Positions 24,217 to 36,900 of a DNA stretch of 64,000 nucleotides are shown in pieces. Source of the stretch: Oegoconia quadripuncta (taxonomy: Eukaryota; Arthropoda; Insecta; Lepidoptera; Autostichidae); NCBI GenBank assembly GCA_949316235.1, contig OX438743.1, positions 29,853,242-29,917,241 on the forward strand, given 5' to 3'. Numbering within the stretch: the first letter of the stretch is position 1; each line of letters opens with the position of its first letter. The translations under genes and the position numbers were made by a program. The notes beneath the pieces were generated by a model. That model saw only the letters and a list, made by a program, of their open reading frames with translations. It was not told where the DNA came from and made no database searches.

Positions 24217-26020
24217 AACCGAATGAATGAAGATGATTATTTTTTAAGTTTTTTACGGCTCTGGATAGTTAGTAGTCCTTCTGAGAATGTTTATATCTTG
24301 GTTATGCTGTCAGTAATAAATAATAAATAACATTGGAACGTTATTTTTACCTTGAAAAGTTATTTTATCAAAACCATGGGCAATGGATAGATACAACTTG
24401 ACAAGAGTAGAGCAATATAATTTATTTATTTCTAGAACTCGCTATTTTTGGGGCGCTGCTACTACTACAAACAACACAAGAATATTTGGCTGTGTGGTTG
24501 ATGTCATAGTCTGTTATTTATTTCCGTATGTAACTTTATACTGTGATGTCGTTGTGTTTATTGGAATTTTTTTTATTAATATTGGGTTGTGAAGATTGGG
24601 AATTTGGTTCGATCGAACGACATTAATTAAAGACTCTCAAGTCTGAATCTACAATTGTTGCGTGTTATGAGTTTGACCGCTAACCGTGTGTGTCTGTCTG
24701 TGTGTGTCGTTCTGTGACACCGTCGCTCTTAAACGAGTGAACCGATTTAAATGCGGTTTTTTTTATTTTTACCGGTGATTCTTAGACATGCTGTATCAAC
24801 ATTGGTACAAATGTTTGTTGTTTTCTCTGAGGTTTTCGAAATTCTCAATTTATATTATTTATTTTAATAAAAGTTGATAATGATTTATTATTACATATAT
24901 ATGAATATAAACATTACATATTCGAATATGGTATAGGTATATAAAATGTCAGATAAGTAATGCATTTTGTTCTTGTCTATTTAACGTAAAATATACGTGC
25001 TATGTGGTTTTGACACTTAAAAAGAATAGAACCAACCCGTCTCTTCTCGTGGGTATGGTAAAAGGCGATTATGGGGCTTTCTACCAAATTAATATTGCAT
25101 TTGCATATTTTAATGGCAATGGACTCACCCCCTGTCAAGTGTGTATTTATATATATTTAGAAAGGTGAAAGATGGATGTTGTTTCAAGCATTACACTTTA
25201 ATATTCGGATCACCCAAACGCTAATGTTTGCGATATCACTAACCACCCCAGTTAAGGCGGGGAATACGTCCGATAGTGTTTCTATATATTGGATCGTATT
25301 CAATCGATACATGTCCGATTCTTCCGTCAGACATTTTCTGATCTCAGTCGTTTTCGAGCTATTATCCCGAGTGCTTGCATGTGGAGCAGAAAGAAAAATG
25401 GAGGACAAATTACTGTTACATATCGCATATACTTATTGCCAAAATGATTGAAAATTGATAATATTTGCTCGTGTTGACGCGAAAGAAGGAAAAACGGATG
25501 ATAAAATCGTACGCACCTCGACGCTGTTTCAGAGTCGGATGTCCGATCCGAATATCGAATCGGACGTGTAATAAGTGTTCCAAAAAACTATGGCTCCAAC
25601 GCCTTACGTATGACGCCTGACGTATATTTCCGGCCTAAATGTCGAGCGCGCCAGAATCGATTACTCAACTCGGACGATAACATTTTCCCTATAACTGTAT
25701 TTAAAGTTTTGATAAATTGTAGTAGTATTTATACCGACAGATGAATCCTTTTTAGATGTGTGAATGAATCAGTAGTATGAATCACATTTTCATTTACGTT
25801 TCGCTATTTTTCCAGAACAATAACTTAACCGTCCTAAACAGTTTCTCATTAGACAGATATTTTTTACGCGAGCAATTCGATATGCAAAAGTCAGTCAATG
25901 TCAAATCTGACAAACAAATCTTTTCGGTTCCGTTCCCTCTCCTCTTGTAAAAAATGGAATCCAAATAGTCATGAGTAACTTTCAATACAATTTTAGAGAA
26001 ATCGGATAGGCAAAATCGTT
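24217..26020. other. Upstream region of the DNAJC4-like gene; LINE-tail piece at about 25025-25190
   Basis: The phrase ccaacccgtctcttctcgtg and a later ggtgaaagatggatgttgtt mark a LINE-tail fragment also present in reverse at 33343-33590. A TG-rich microsatellite lies at about 24687-24710. The stretch 25450-25690 has more CpG than its surroundings and may hold the promoter of the downstream gene. No TATA box was recognised. Confidence 0.4.
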
Positions 26021-29000
26021 ATGTATTTTGTAAGGCGCAATCCTGATTTCAGGACCTTAAGCACGTTCATTCGATATTACAGGTAAATTATGTTTTTATT
26101 TGTTACATTAAACAAAATACAATGTTTCTCGCTATTGTTTATTTGAGTTTTTTATTCTATTAGTGTCGCTAAAAGATCTCACTATGATGTCCTCAACTTA
26201 CGTAGAAATTGCACTGACAGAGAGATCAAGGAAGCATTCATCCATATGAGCAAAGAAGTGAGTTTTATCATAATCATTGGCTGTAAAACCTGGGAACTTA
26301 TATTACCTATCTGGGTTAGGGTGTAGAAAGAGGTACAGAAAAAAGACATACTTATTTAAAAATTTGACACTGTTGATGAGGTTCGAAAGTGAAAGTGCTG
26401 GAACAGATTTAGGGTGCTGGATTTTTTAAAATTCCAAACTATTTCTGTCTTTAAAAGATTATACAACAATTATTGGTGTACAACTTGGGTACCTGTTTTA
26501 TTTCTTTCTACTTCTCTCCTATGTCCCAAGGTGTCTAGTTGTAAATTTGTTTATGTTTATTAAATGTTATCTTAAATTTTGTGCAATAAAGTGTATACTT
26601 GATTGATTAAAACAGCAAAATTACTTTTTCTCTCACCCCCTTATCAACATTCTGATCCCCACTTGTTTTTTAAACAACTTTCAAAATATATTCCTTAGGA
26701 GTTCAGGGATGTCGACTTCACCATTTATTAATTTAGTACTATCTTCAATGTTTCTACATAACTTCAGAGAAAGGAAGTGCTACCTTTTGCATCTTTGGTC
26801 GTATCCATGGTCAGTTCTCTTGCACTCAAATTGTAAATACCTTAAAATCTTTTTTGAATTGCTTCAATTATAGATACATAGCAAGGATTCCATATTTGGG
26901 AACAGTATTCAAGGGAGCTCCTAACCGAGCAGTTCATTATTTTGTTTGTTTCCATTTTAGTAAATTTTGCAGTTGATCTAAATCCTATATCTAATATATA
27001 AATAGGATATTCTTCATGTATTGAAGGATGACATTTATTTATTGCTTTTAGTATTATTGTTAATATTTGATATTGTCACTAAAAGTAGGTATTATAATCA
27101 CTGAATCCTTATAGGTAATTGGTTTCTTTATTGAACTACTTCCAGTTTCATCCAGACAAAAACAAAGATGTCAATGCCCAAGAGCAGTTTGTGAGGATTG
27201 TAGAGGCCTACAACGTGCTCAGCAAGCCGAGCAGTCGGGCTCAGTACGACACCCTAACTGATTGGGAGGCCACCACTCACTCAGAACCATTTGTGTATAG
27301 AACTAGAAATGCATACAGGTAACATTCATCTACTCAAGTTTGTGTTACTATAGGTATAGTAATCCATTGTCTGATAAACTGTTTTCTGATTATTATAGTT
27401 TAGTAGCAATATGAGACTGTGTACATTCTTATACAGTATATTGTGTTTGTACACAGTGCCAATAGTTGGAGTAACCCACTTGCATGAATGGCTTGTGTCG
27501 ATATATGCATGTGTCTTAGTTACATAGCATGTTTACACTATGCCCATAACCCGCACAAGTGTATCAACATGTTAGGCAAGTTACATGGCCACACTGTGTA
27601 CAAGCATCAATATTATTTAAGCCTGTATTTACGTGTCTCGGTGATTGGCTTCATTTTCTTTGGCCGTAGGCTGGCTGGGTAGTAACAATGTTATCTATTT
27701 CTACTGTCAAACACGAATACTCACAATGTCATGTACCAATGTGTTCATGATAAGAGAGGCATGGAAATTATTTGCTAAAGAGGCATTCCACCATAGAGGG
27801 ACAACTGACATTGCATCTGTGACCCTATCTGTGGGAGGTTACTGATGATTATTGCTCCTTTCTCCACCTTGATGTAGAAAAAAGAAACTTCTTTGCCTAA
27901 TTACCACGCATGCAGATTGTTCTTCCTATGAAAACTACCCATTACTTGTCTTCGGTATATTGACTCAAATGCCATAGTTGTTTTTCAAACACCAATGAGG
28001 AGGGTGTTGACTAAATTTATATAGGACCTCACGACAGAACAATAACTGTAAATGTTTCAAATAATAATATTATAAAAAAAGTCCCTGAGACTGAGACATA
28101 AATGCAATACTTTACAAGAAACCATATTTTAAACCGCAAATTAAAAATGAAATATGTTTCCCATAACGCTTATAGTTTCAGATATAGACCCCAATATAAT
28201 CAATATTATGAAACCCAAAGTCAAAGGCAAAGTCAGAGTCGGAGCAAAGCTAAAGAAACCAAAAACGAAAAGACGAAATCATACTATGGGTTTACCGGAG
28301 TGAAGAAGGTGCCAAATTATGTTATCATAATGCTCTGTTTTGGCATTGCTTTTGTCGGCACTTTCATTCAAGTCGTAATTATCAGGTACTTGAAGTTTTA
28401 TTTATTTATTTATTTATAATAGTACAAATTTTGTTTTATACATAAGATGAATATCACCTATCCAGTCATTTTGCTACATCAGAACCTTTAAATAACACTG
28501 AGAGGGTGCATCAGGTGCAGGGGAGCCACTTATTTCGTAAATTAAGATTTCTTCCAAAATAATAGACTAAAAGCTAATTTTTAATACTAATTATGTACAA
28601 ACAATTGCACAAACAAAACGAAGAATTGCCAAACTGAAGAGGCAGTGGGCGGGACACATTGCTCATAGGACCGAGCGACGGTCGTTGGGGCGGGGCACGA
28701 GTGCCGCAGCGTCCCCCTGAGAACGAGAGGGTCCGTCGACTTGGTAAAGGGTAGCTCGGACAATGGCGATATTATTGCAAGCTACTATAGGCGAATAGGA
28801 TATCAGAATGCCACTTTAACACAACGAGTATTGGTCTGCCACTAATGGAACACAACAACTAAAGGAACTTGTCTTAAATCTTTAAGGTGGCAATCACAGA
28901 CCATTTACTCGCGCACAAACAACATCATTAAATTATGATTAACTTCTTATTAAGTGACGACTCACCGGATTCTTCTAAGCGTCGGTGATAGAAGGTAATC

Positions 29001-32000
29001 AGAATCACTCACAGTTGTTGATGTGTTCAGTGGAGCTCCGACTCCTTTGAAGGCTGGTAGCAAAGTCAATATCATTTTCGATGTGCAGACCTAATATAAC
29101 TGTTAACGTCGTCACCGCGCCATTTCCGGCGATACCAGCGCCACCACGTTTACTTCCCATTGCAAACCGCGTATTATGACAGTCATCTGTCTAAATTATG
29201 AATTCTTTGTTAATTTACGACATACAGAAAAAATGCTTTTAATTTCAAGATGAAAAGGTTTACTCCTAATTTTTTAGATCTATGTATCCTGCTTATACAT
29301 ATAAAGTTAAATGTAACTTTTTCTAATGAGAATCGGTTCATTCAATTCGGAAAATTTGGACTTGGAAAGTATATAAGGTCTAACAAAATTAACCCGACAA
29401 ACGTTGCAGAGTGTATGTATAGGATGTACCTATTACGAAAAAATAATACATTAAATTTATTCAAAAAATAAACTTTAGAAATGTAAATTTTGTGAGTTGG
29501 ACCTTACTACCACACACACAAACACGTGCCGCGGTATCTTTGAAGACGCCGATGCGTTAATTTTGTTAGACCTTATATATAGAATGACATATGGGATATA
29601 TGTTAACCCTCTTAATATCATTGTTGTAACGCCATTCGTTTTCTTCATAAAAATTTGTATTATTTATAATTACTTTATAGACTTCAAATGCTCCCAGTGA
29701 GTACATTTTTGGATTTATTTTGTATTTGAAAACAAATCTGGAATCCACTGGACACGCAGCTCCCTCTCTTTTTGTTTTAGGTTAGAGTTGATTTCTCTGG
29801 CTTAACATACAAATGATAAATTTATTGTTAGTACTACAAGAAACGTGAATAATTTTATAATACCCATGCGACATATTTCGATACCACTAACTTGTATGTT
29901 GAATTTCAGGGAGCTATATGTGGTACATCGAAGACAAGCTCAGGAGAGATCTAGACATCTAGTTGAGGAGCTTGAAAGAGTTCGCGAGCGGGCTCAGAGC
30001 AATGGAAATGAGGTAATTATTGAGGTAATAGTGTCACAAGTGCATTACTGACTGAACTGAGTACTCTGTGTAGCAATAGATATTGGTTGAAGAAAAAATT
30101 ACCACTGCTTGCAATAGTACATGAAGAGATTAAAGAGGAACAGATTCATTCATCACCAATTCTAGAAATGTATACCCTGCGAACATGGATAACCAATTTA
30201 AGGATCGGCAGTAATATAATTGTGACATTAAATTCAGTGCAATTACCAAAAAAGGCATTAAATCCAAGTGTTATAAATTATGAAATCTATAAGGAGTTAA
30301 GAGAGAAATACTTTGATTGCTATATAATATACACTGATGGTTCAAAGGGTCCTAACGGTCATGGTGCAGCCTTTTATGATTCTAGGGGATGTAACTTAGA
30401 AATTTGTAACATGTTTAAAATAACTAGGAACAACACCTCCATTATGTCACTGGAACTCACTGCTATTTCGGAAGCGCTCTCATATGTAAAAGCCATTAAT
30501 ATGAGTAGAGTCGTAATATGCTGCGATAGTAAAAGTGCTCTACAACATATTGCTCTATGTGCCTCGGGGAAGAGGAACGGGTTGTCTGTAGGCTATAGCA
30601 TATTAAGTAAAATGGATGAGCTTGATTTATGTGGTACTAACGTTATTCTGCAGTGGGTCCCATCACATATTGGTTTGAGAGGTAACGAGGAGGCTGACTC
30701 TCTAGCTAAACGTGCGATCAGTGAGGGATTGAGTTTGAATGTTGTACCAAATTTCTCTGAAATCCTCCCTAAGTATAAAAAAAGATGTTTGGACCTATGG
30801 GATGAATATTTTGATGAGAGGTCAAAAGAAAAGGGAATTTGGTACAAATCCATCCAGAGTCATCCTCCTCATACTCCCTGGTTTATTAGTAGTAAGTTAA
30901 GTAGGAAAATTATTGTTTTAGCATATAGGCTTCGGTCTGGACACATGCCACTTAACAAGTTTGGCTTCCTAATGAGGAAAACCAGTTCTCCAAACTGTGA
31001 GGTGTGTGGGACTGTGGAGGATGTCCAACACTTGTTAGTGGAGTGTGTCCGGTACGAGCAATCTAGAAGGGCACTGATGAGTGAACTTAAACTGAACGGA
31101 TTTGATGTAGGAGTGTTTCACGCTATTCTGTCCCTACCAAACTCAGAAGGAGCTAGGAAATTATTCAGTTTTGTGAACTCATCGGTGTCTCGTTAAGTGT
31201 AGCGATTAGTTAAAGAGCACGATGGGACTGCCATACAAAAATTGTAAAAGTCCCTGTAAAAACTTTAGATTAAAAAAAAAAAAATGAGGTAATTATTTAC
31301 TTGCTTTTGAGACTAGACCATTAAGGGTACCAGCCTTGATCTGCCCAAGGCTCTGAAATAGAGAGAAATCATCCCATGGGGACGGATGAAATCATGCCAT
31401 GGGAGACTAGTGGACTTCTATAGATTGTCTAAACCTACTCAAAACCTCTTTACAAGAGCAAGCCTTGAGTTTCTTGCTCCTTCTCTGGGGAACCAGCTTT
31501 GTGAATGAGCAGTAATTATAATATAAAGTTTAAAAATTTTATATTCTCAAGCTTCGATCATCTACTGTATGATAGAACTTTCAAGTGATAAATTTTTATC
31601 CTATGAAATAAATCTTTTTTGATTGTCTCAGATGTTTAGGGAAAGTCCTACATCTTTTCCGAATAGGTCGGTCGTTCAGACCCCGTCATGCACGAGTCAT
31701 GAGTATTGGACGAAACTTCTATTTCTTCTACTGTCTGTGGGGGTCGGTTCTTTTTATACTACACCTTTTTTAATGAGCATGTTACATAATATTTTAAAAA
31801 GTATATGGGCAAACACGCTATAAAGTGATTAAATTTATACTCCCCCCGAATAGGTACATATTCGAAACTCAATCTTTTTTTTATATAGTCTCTACATAAT
31901 GAAATAAGTGTAAAGAATAATGTGAATATGAAGTACCTATCTATTAATTATTGTAATAGTTACCTACCCCCGTAGTATGACAGGCGCGATAAACGTTTAT

Positions 32001-32633
32001 GTCGCTCGAGATATTTGTCCTGCTCATTCGATTGGACTAAATATACAACTATCTCACTCTCACTCCTATGTCACGCGGGACAAACGATGTCATGCTACGC
32101 AGGCTGGAGGACATCCAAAATTTTCCTATAAATTAATTCTAAACTATTTTTATTTTTATGCACAATGAGTTGGTATTTGACCTCCATCACAAATCAATGT
32201 AAAAACAAACTAAAACGTAAACTACATACCTAGTTTTGCTCATGCAAAAGGCTATGTATAACATTTCTGACCTTAGGTTATAAGCAAGCATAGGCTCGAC
32301 GATATTCAGTCTAATTATTATTTTTATTTTCTTTGTTTTGTTGAATCACAAATTAGTTTCCTATTAAAATTTTAGTATTTCTCATATGAAGTAATTATCA
32401 CCCGTAATCACAATGTATGGAAATCTGATAAATTTCGAACATAATGTGTTTTTCAAAAAGTTATTGATGTCTTCTTACATTAGATAAAGTGTTTCGCTGT
32501 TATTAGCTTTAACCCTTGTTAATATGACTTTCAGGTGCAGACACGTTTGTTGTTAGAGAAAATAGTCGCTGCTGCCAACCCGACAGTCGCCACGGCATCA
32601 CTGGGACAAGCTTTGGCCAACGAGAAAAAGTGA
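26021..32633 (+). CDS. DNAJC4: DNAJC4-like J-domain membrane protein, six exons, 244 aa
   Basis: Exons: 26021-26082, 26164-26257, 27146-27318, 28182-28385, 29910-30012, 32535-32633. All introns are GT-AG, and the 735 nt read without a stop. J proteins stimulate Hsp70 ATPase; DNAJC4 is a small, poorly understood member with one membrane span. The J domain runs from about residue 26 (SHYDVLNL) to 95, with the essential HPD at 54-56 and [16 protein letters not shown] after it. A basic, glutamine/serine-rich linker follows (about 110-150), then a hydrophobic span at about 156-177 and a charged helical tail (180-212). The N-terminus [20 protein letters not shown] has arginines and no glutamate, so a mitochondrial presequence is possible. 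Length and order fit the family. The last exon could be replaced by 31632-31823. Intron 5 carries a LINE at the donor. Confidence 0.85.
26500..26615 (+). repeat. LINE 3' tail in DNAJC4 intron 2
   Basis: Ends gtgcaataaagtgtatactt gattgatt, the same tail as near 8088 and 8553. Confidence 0.55.
26640..26960 (-). pseudogene. LINE ORF fragment in DNAJC4 intron 2
   Basis: The minus strand reads [20 protein letters not shown], then KRF and further on [13 protein letters not shown], with several in-frame stops. These are hallmarks of the segment after the reverse-transcriptase domain in Jockey/CR1 elements (LEYCS.IWNP, I..IQKRF). It lies antisense to the host gene. Confidence 0.65.
28617..28860 (+). 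pseudogene. LINE C-terminal fragment in DNAJC4 intron 4
   Basis: The plus strand reads [20 protein letters not shown], the familiar RTE-type phrase (I.KLK.QWAGH.ARR), and then degrades with stops. No start or catalytic domain is present. Confidence 0.65.
30008..31297 (+). mobile_element. 5'-truncated LINE with intact RNase H, inserted at the DNAJC4 exon 5 donor
   Basis: The direct repeat atgaggtaattatt at 30008-30021 and 31284-31297 is a 14-bp target-site duplication. The downstream copy follows a 13-A tail. The duplicated sequence contains the last bases of exon 5 (atgag) and its donor (gtaatt). The body is about 1.26 kb and starts within the retrotransposon ORF, so the reverse transcriptase is missing. 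It lies in the same orientation as the host gene. The long open frame suggests a recent insertion. Confidence 0.9.
30087..31196 (+). CDS. Retrotransposon RNase H / zinc-knuckle C-terminal ORF, truncated
   Basis: This 369-codon open frame is the C-terminal part of a non-LTR retrotransposon polyprotein. RNase H removes RNA from RNA-DNA hybrids during retrotransposition. The four acidic catalytic residues are present: D84 (in YTDGSK), E123 ([10 protein letters not shown]), D147 (CCDSKSAL) and D204 ([10 protein letters not shown]), with the histidine loop SHIGLRGN before the last. A C-x2-C-x7-H-x4-C zinc knuckle follows at C304, C307, H315 and C320. This RNase H plus knuckle order is seen in R1/I/LOA-like groups. 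There is no reverse-transcriptase domain, and the TTG or ATG-like start is arbitrary because the element is 5'-truncated. It lies wholly within DNAJC4 intron 5 and is probably not expressed as a separate protein. Confidence 0.85.
   Translation: MKKKLPLLAIVHEEIKEEQIHSSPILEMYTLRTWITNLRIGSNIIVTLNSVQLPKKALNPSVINYEIYKELREKYFDCYIIYTDGSKGPNGHGAAFYDSRGCNLEICNMFKITRNNTSIMSLELTAISEALSYVKAINMSRVVICCDSKSALQHIALCASGKRNGLSVGYSILSKMDELDLCGTNVILQWVPSHIGLRGNEEADSLAKRAISEGLSLNVVPNFSEILPKYKKRCLDLWDEYFDERSKEKGIWYKSIQSHPPHTPWFISSKLSRKIIVLAYRLRSGHMPLNKFGFLMRKTSSPNCEVCGTVEDVQHLLVECVRYEQSRRALMSELKLNGFDVGVFHAILSLPNSEGARKLFSFVNSSVSR
31632..31823 (+). CDS. Candidate alternative last exon of the DNAJC4-like gene
   Basis: A pyrimidine-rich acceptor (ttttttgattgtctcag) precedes a 63-codon open frame that begins ATG TTT AGG and ends TAA. 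Joined to exon 5 it stays in phase 0, as does the exon at 32535. The encoded tail has a hydrophobic stretch ([17 protein letters not shown]) that would add a second membrane segment. It could instead be a decoy exon or an independent small open frame. No family match was recognised, and codon use gives no firm answer. Confidence 0.35.
   Translation: MFRESPTSFPNRSVVQTPSCTSHEYWTKLLFLLLSVGVGSFYTTPFLMSMLHNILKSIWANTL
31975..32180 (+). repeat. Dispersed ~250-bp repeat, copy 2 (DNAJC4 intron 5)
   Basis: Shares gatatttgtcctgctcattc, gattggactaaatataca and caaacgatgtcatgctacgc with the copy at 21056. Confidence 0.6.
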
Positions 32634-33342
32634 TTTGTTATCTTTGCCTTGAATTATACATAGATTCTAGTACAAATAGTAGTGTAAAACGCGCGGGAGC
32701 TCGCACTTGAATGGGTTGGTAAATGGCTTTTATTATCTCCACTGTGTGTGTCCACTCCTGGCAGTGACATCTTTAAACTTACTGCTTGATTTAAAATTAC
32801 GACTACAAACAATTTCACGTGCCAAATTTGTTTTCCATTCGTTCCGTTTTTCCTAGTTTTGAAACCGTTTGAAAGTTGTGTTACTAATTTCATCAAAACG
32901 TCAAATCTTGTCCATTACACGTAAAATATTATGTACGAGAACTTGACTAACGACAGAAAGCGGTAAGTTTTACATAAAACGGAACGGAATTCAATGTATT
33001 TACCAATGTCAACGAGCAACCAACCAACTCTTACAGCTTTACTAAAGTACGTTTTCCAGAAGTTTGACTGCCAGTTAAACAATGAAGTCACAGAACCCGG
33101 TGTTACCACAAATGAGATAATTAGGTACTACTTAATAGAACATCACTCACCTACAAAAATTTGGATTACCTACGCTAGAATAACTTGTAAGCAACATTCA
33201 ATTAATAATGCCAAGTGTTTGATACGAATGAGAGGTGAAATAGTTTTGCTTAATGCTCGACCGTCAAGCAAAACGCATTTTTGGGACGAATCACCGCTTG
33301 TATAAACGAAGATTATAAAATAAATGTAATAAATACATACAT
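32634..33342. other. 3' flank of the DNAJC4-like gene
   Basis: AATAAA-type words occur at about 33319-33332 (aaaataaatgtaataaat), the first clear poly(A) signals after the stop at 32633. A 103-codon open frame at 32994-33305 has no recognised domain and probably lies in the 3' UTR or flank. Confidence 0.4.
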
Positions 33343-33590
33343 AACTTCCCGACCCTCATCCCAAATTGGGTGGTCAGAGATATTCCAAACACCGTGTGGA
33401 TGTTTGTATTAAAAGTTTAATGCTTGAAACAACATCCATGGTTCACCTTTCGAAATACACAAGTGGCGGAGGATGAACCCGTCGCCGTTAAAACATATAA
33501 ATCTTCAGATGTTTTTAGTGGAAGTAAAAGCCTTTTACGACACCCAAGAGATGATACGGGTTGGTTCTGATCACGTGCCGTAATCACGTA
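33343..33590 (-). repeat. LINE-tail fragment
   Basis: Begins with cccgaccctcatcccaaatt and ends near gatacgggttggttctga. In reverse complement it resembles 25025-25190. Confidence 0.5.
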
Positions 33591-33640
33591 TGAATGTACA
33601 ATAATTATTTGATAATTAAATGCTTTGAAATAATCTGCAC

Positions 33641-33958
33641 TAAGGCCCGTATTAATAAACCATTCTCAAGATTGAGAACAGTCTTGTTACCGGCCTCAAG
33701 TAAACGTGTTGATTAATAAACCTAACTTGAGACTTGAAAAGCACGTGCATACTCAAGCAGTACTCACTTGAGAGGTGCGCGTATTAATAAACGAAACTCA
33801 AGACTTTCGAATACTTGAGAAGTGATCTCAGCTGAGTAGACCTCAAGATTGGTTTATAAATTAGTATGGAACTTGTGATAGCGTCAACTGCTTAAGACGC
33901 ATCTCGGTTGATACAGCCTCAAGACTTGTATTGAGATTGGTTTATTAATACGGGGCTA
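33641..33958. mobile_element. MITE (CTCAAG-rich), copy 1
   Basis: The ends GGCCCGTATTAATAAACCA and, in reverse, GCCCCGTATTAATAAACCA are inverted repeats flanked by TA. Inside, ctcaag and its complement cttgag recur many times, including gattaataaacctaacttga and gcgtattaataaacgaaact. It is non-coding and highly similar to 39269-39609. Confidence 0.85.
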
Positions 33959-36900
33959 ATATTGCAAAGCAATAATGTTTGCCAGTTTGAGGTAATAATA
34001 AAAAGCGTTGGGCCGTACGGCATCCCACTGTTCCTTGGATCCCAAGGGATAAGCTAAGTGGTAGCACAATTATATCGCTCGATCTTGAGACAGTAACGGA
34101 GGGCTGATGTTACTGTTAACCCTAGCTACAGGAGTTACAGTGAGGTAGAGAGACTGCTGCTAAAATGTTGCTGTTCGGTTAAGAAGGAATGCTGTCGTAA
34201 ACATCAGCTGTAACGACTGTGTGATAACGCTTGGCTATCTTGCTAAGGTTGACATGAAAGCCATTTATTACTCGATGTCGGTATCATACGATAAGTATAC
34301 TGTACTGCAATCTAGTCACTCCTGAAACCTGCGCGTCAATTCATTTTAGTAGCTAAATTGAGTACATTCTACGAGAAGCGATAGGTGTGATTTCTGTCAA
34401 ACTTCATTATTTTTATATATTGCTTATGTTATGTTACTTAGCCCCACTTGCGTCAATATTTAATAATCGATGTTTCGACGGATTTTTAAAAATGAAATAC
34501 AACAATAGAGTTTACATTATTTAACTCTCCAATTAGCTTTTGATGCAATTGGGCCCAAGTCTAATACATTAGTAATGACTTATATAATTACAGGATGTAG
34601 ATTTTAGGTTATGGTAGCCTCTTTGTATATTGGTCTGACGGGATTTTCCGAGTACCATCGAATAATAGTAGACTGATGCATCAAGCAGAAAGTCATTTAC
34701 AAAACACTTCATAATTTCTTTTGTCATTTAAATCTTACAACGAAAGAAGCATATCCGAAATAAGGACACTTTCAAGTAATAAAATTGTCTTTGTATTTAG
34801 AATTTCACGGACTGTGATTCAGACAACAGATTTTTATTGTTGTGACTGCTATTGCACTTGTCTGTAAATGTTTTAAAAACAAACTTGCCACGACTAGCAA
34901 TTTCAGAGGTATTGGACACCAGCAGCGGGCCGATAAGAGTCAGAATCGTTTGGCCTTTCTCTATTTCTGTAGAATATTGTATAAATCAAGGCTGAGCATG
35001 GGACATGGAAATTTAACTTCAAATTAGATATCCTGCACACCCAAGCCAGCCGAGAATTTAACTTTTCCTTTCTGTAATACTAGCCCATTCTCCTTTCAAT
35101 TGTCCAATTTTAAAGATTGTTATGCAACTAGTTTTAAAGTGGAGTAATTTGCATTAACAGTATCGGTTACCATCCAATATTATTCCTGCAAATATAACGC
35201 AAATAAACAGTAGTTTACGTGCAGGTCGCGTGATTCCGACATTGTGAACGACCAATCGCTAGGGGGTGAGCTTCGAAGCGAAACCTTGGAACAAGATCAG
35301 TCTGCGGGTATTTATCGCTTCTGGTAGAATGTGCTGTACACTGATATTAGTTTAGTCATATGTAAGATTGAAATCAAACGAAAGGAGTTTGTGAAACCAA
35401 TCAACATTTTTTTGTGAGTCACAAATGATGCAAAAGCGACGACGCAAATAGGTTAACATCATATATTTTGAGATTAGAATGATTTTTCTTTCTAAAATCA
35501 ATGTTCAACTAAGCGTAAAGGTTTCTCGCTTCTGGTAATTTTAAATCTATATCTATTTGCGCATAATTTTGGATGTAAGTATTGTTGTTTCTATTTAGTG
35601 AACCTATCTGAAAAGTAATAATAATAATAACATACCTATTTGATTTTTCCTGAAAGGTGTTTTGCTAAAGGAATCTTTTTAGAATTCTTTGCACAAAATT
35701 TTGCCTCTTTAGGAAATATCATCAACATATGATACTATTCATCTTACATTAACAAACGACAGAAAATTAAAAATGTATATTTTGCCGGAAAATTCAATCC
35801 TATGGTATATAAATCGCCCAAACGGAGTACCTTCGTATTCGTCAAAGGAATCTGATGAGAACCGTCCCAGGGCTCAATTTTATAAAAACACTGAATTTTT
35901 CCATGGTGCTAAGTCACTTCAACCTTGGGAATTTAAAAAATTGGCCTAAGTATATTGCCACAGACAATACCGTCATACTTACAAGCGAAACTGATTGGGT
36001 CGGTTCCTCCATAATAGCCCTAATACGATGTAATTGTAAATTAGTACGGGTTCCACGGTCGCCGCTGTCAAAGCAGTGGGTGTTTTGCGTACCTACACTT
36101 AACCTCGCTCTCTGATTGGCCCGCGCACTAGCGAAATTATGTGTATTAAAACAAAGCGCGTTTGTGTAGTAATGCGTTTGTGCAGGTGTATGTTTTGGGC
36201 ATATTGTGTAGATATCGTTGCGCAACTCCTTGACATATTCCCTTTGTTTTTATGATATAAGTTTAGGACCTTATTAGAAGTCATTTTGACGAAAGTAACA
36301 AAACTGTCGTTTGATTTCTAATTACAATAGATTTCTTTAGTTGAAAATTTTACATAATAATGTACATAATACTTAGTGATATTGTTAGTAATAGAAAATG
36401 TTATTTATTTTGTAAAACTTTGACCCTTACTGTATATGAGTATATTTTTATACATAGAAAATTATTTATTACCTACCTCGTATTGTTGTGATTAACATAT
36501 TTGTAAATATATTGATATATAATAAAATACTTATCAATTTTATTTTAGATTTTAGTCTCATTTTATTCCATCCTTGGTTCATTATTATTCACTGGTAACT
36601 TGTAATTTACTCTATTTAATGAAGTAATGGACATTATTTATAACTAGATCGATTTTAATATGCTATTTCCACTCAACCATAATTGTGTACAATATTCTAG
36701 TCTGTTGGTGATAAGCATTTCTAAGTACTAATTATAAAGATTTCATTATCAGTTTTGCGAATTTCACGAAAAGATTTTTCGTCCTTACCTATCTCATTGG
36801 AAGTTGATTTTTTTCTCGAACAAACTGAGGTATACATACAAAATTATGGCGTTAAGGGGCGTTTATTCGGTCCAGCTAGTGGCGTCCTCATTGGATAATT

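Noticed and set aside
24680..24740. Helitron or MITE end in the TG-rich stretch
   Set aside because: Only the generic gtgaaccgattt phrase was found, with no second end and no CTRR hairpin.
35820..36230. Bidirectional promoter or gene
   Set aside because: Slightly higher GC and overlapping short frames, but no splice signals, domains or repeat match to support any call.
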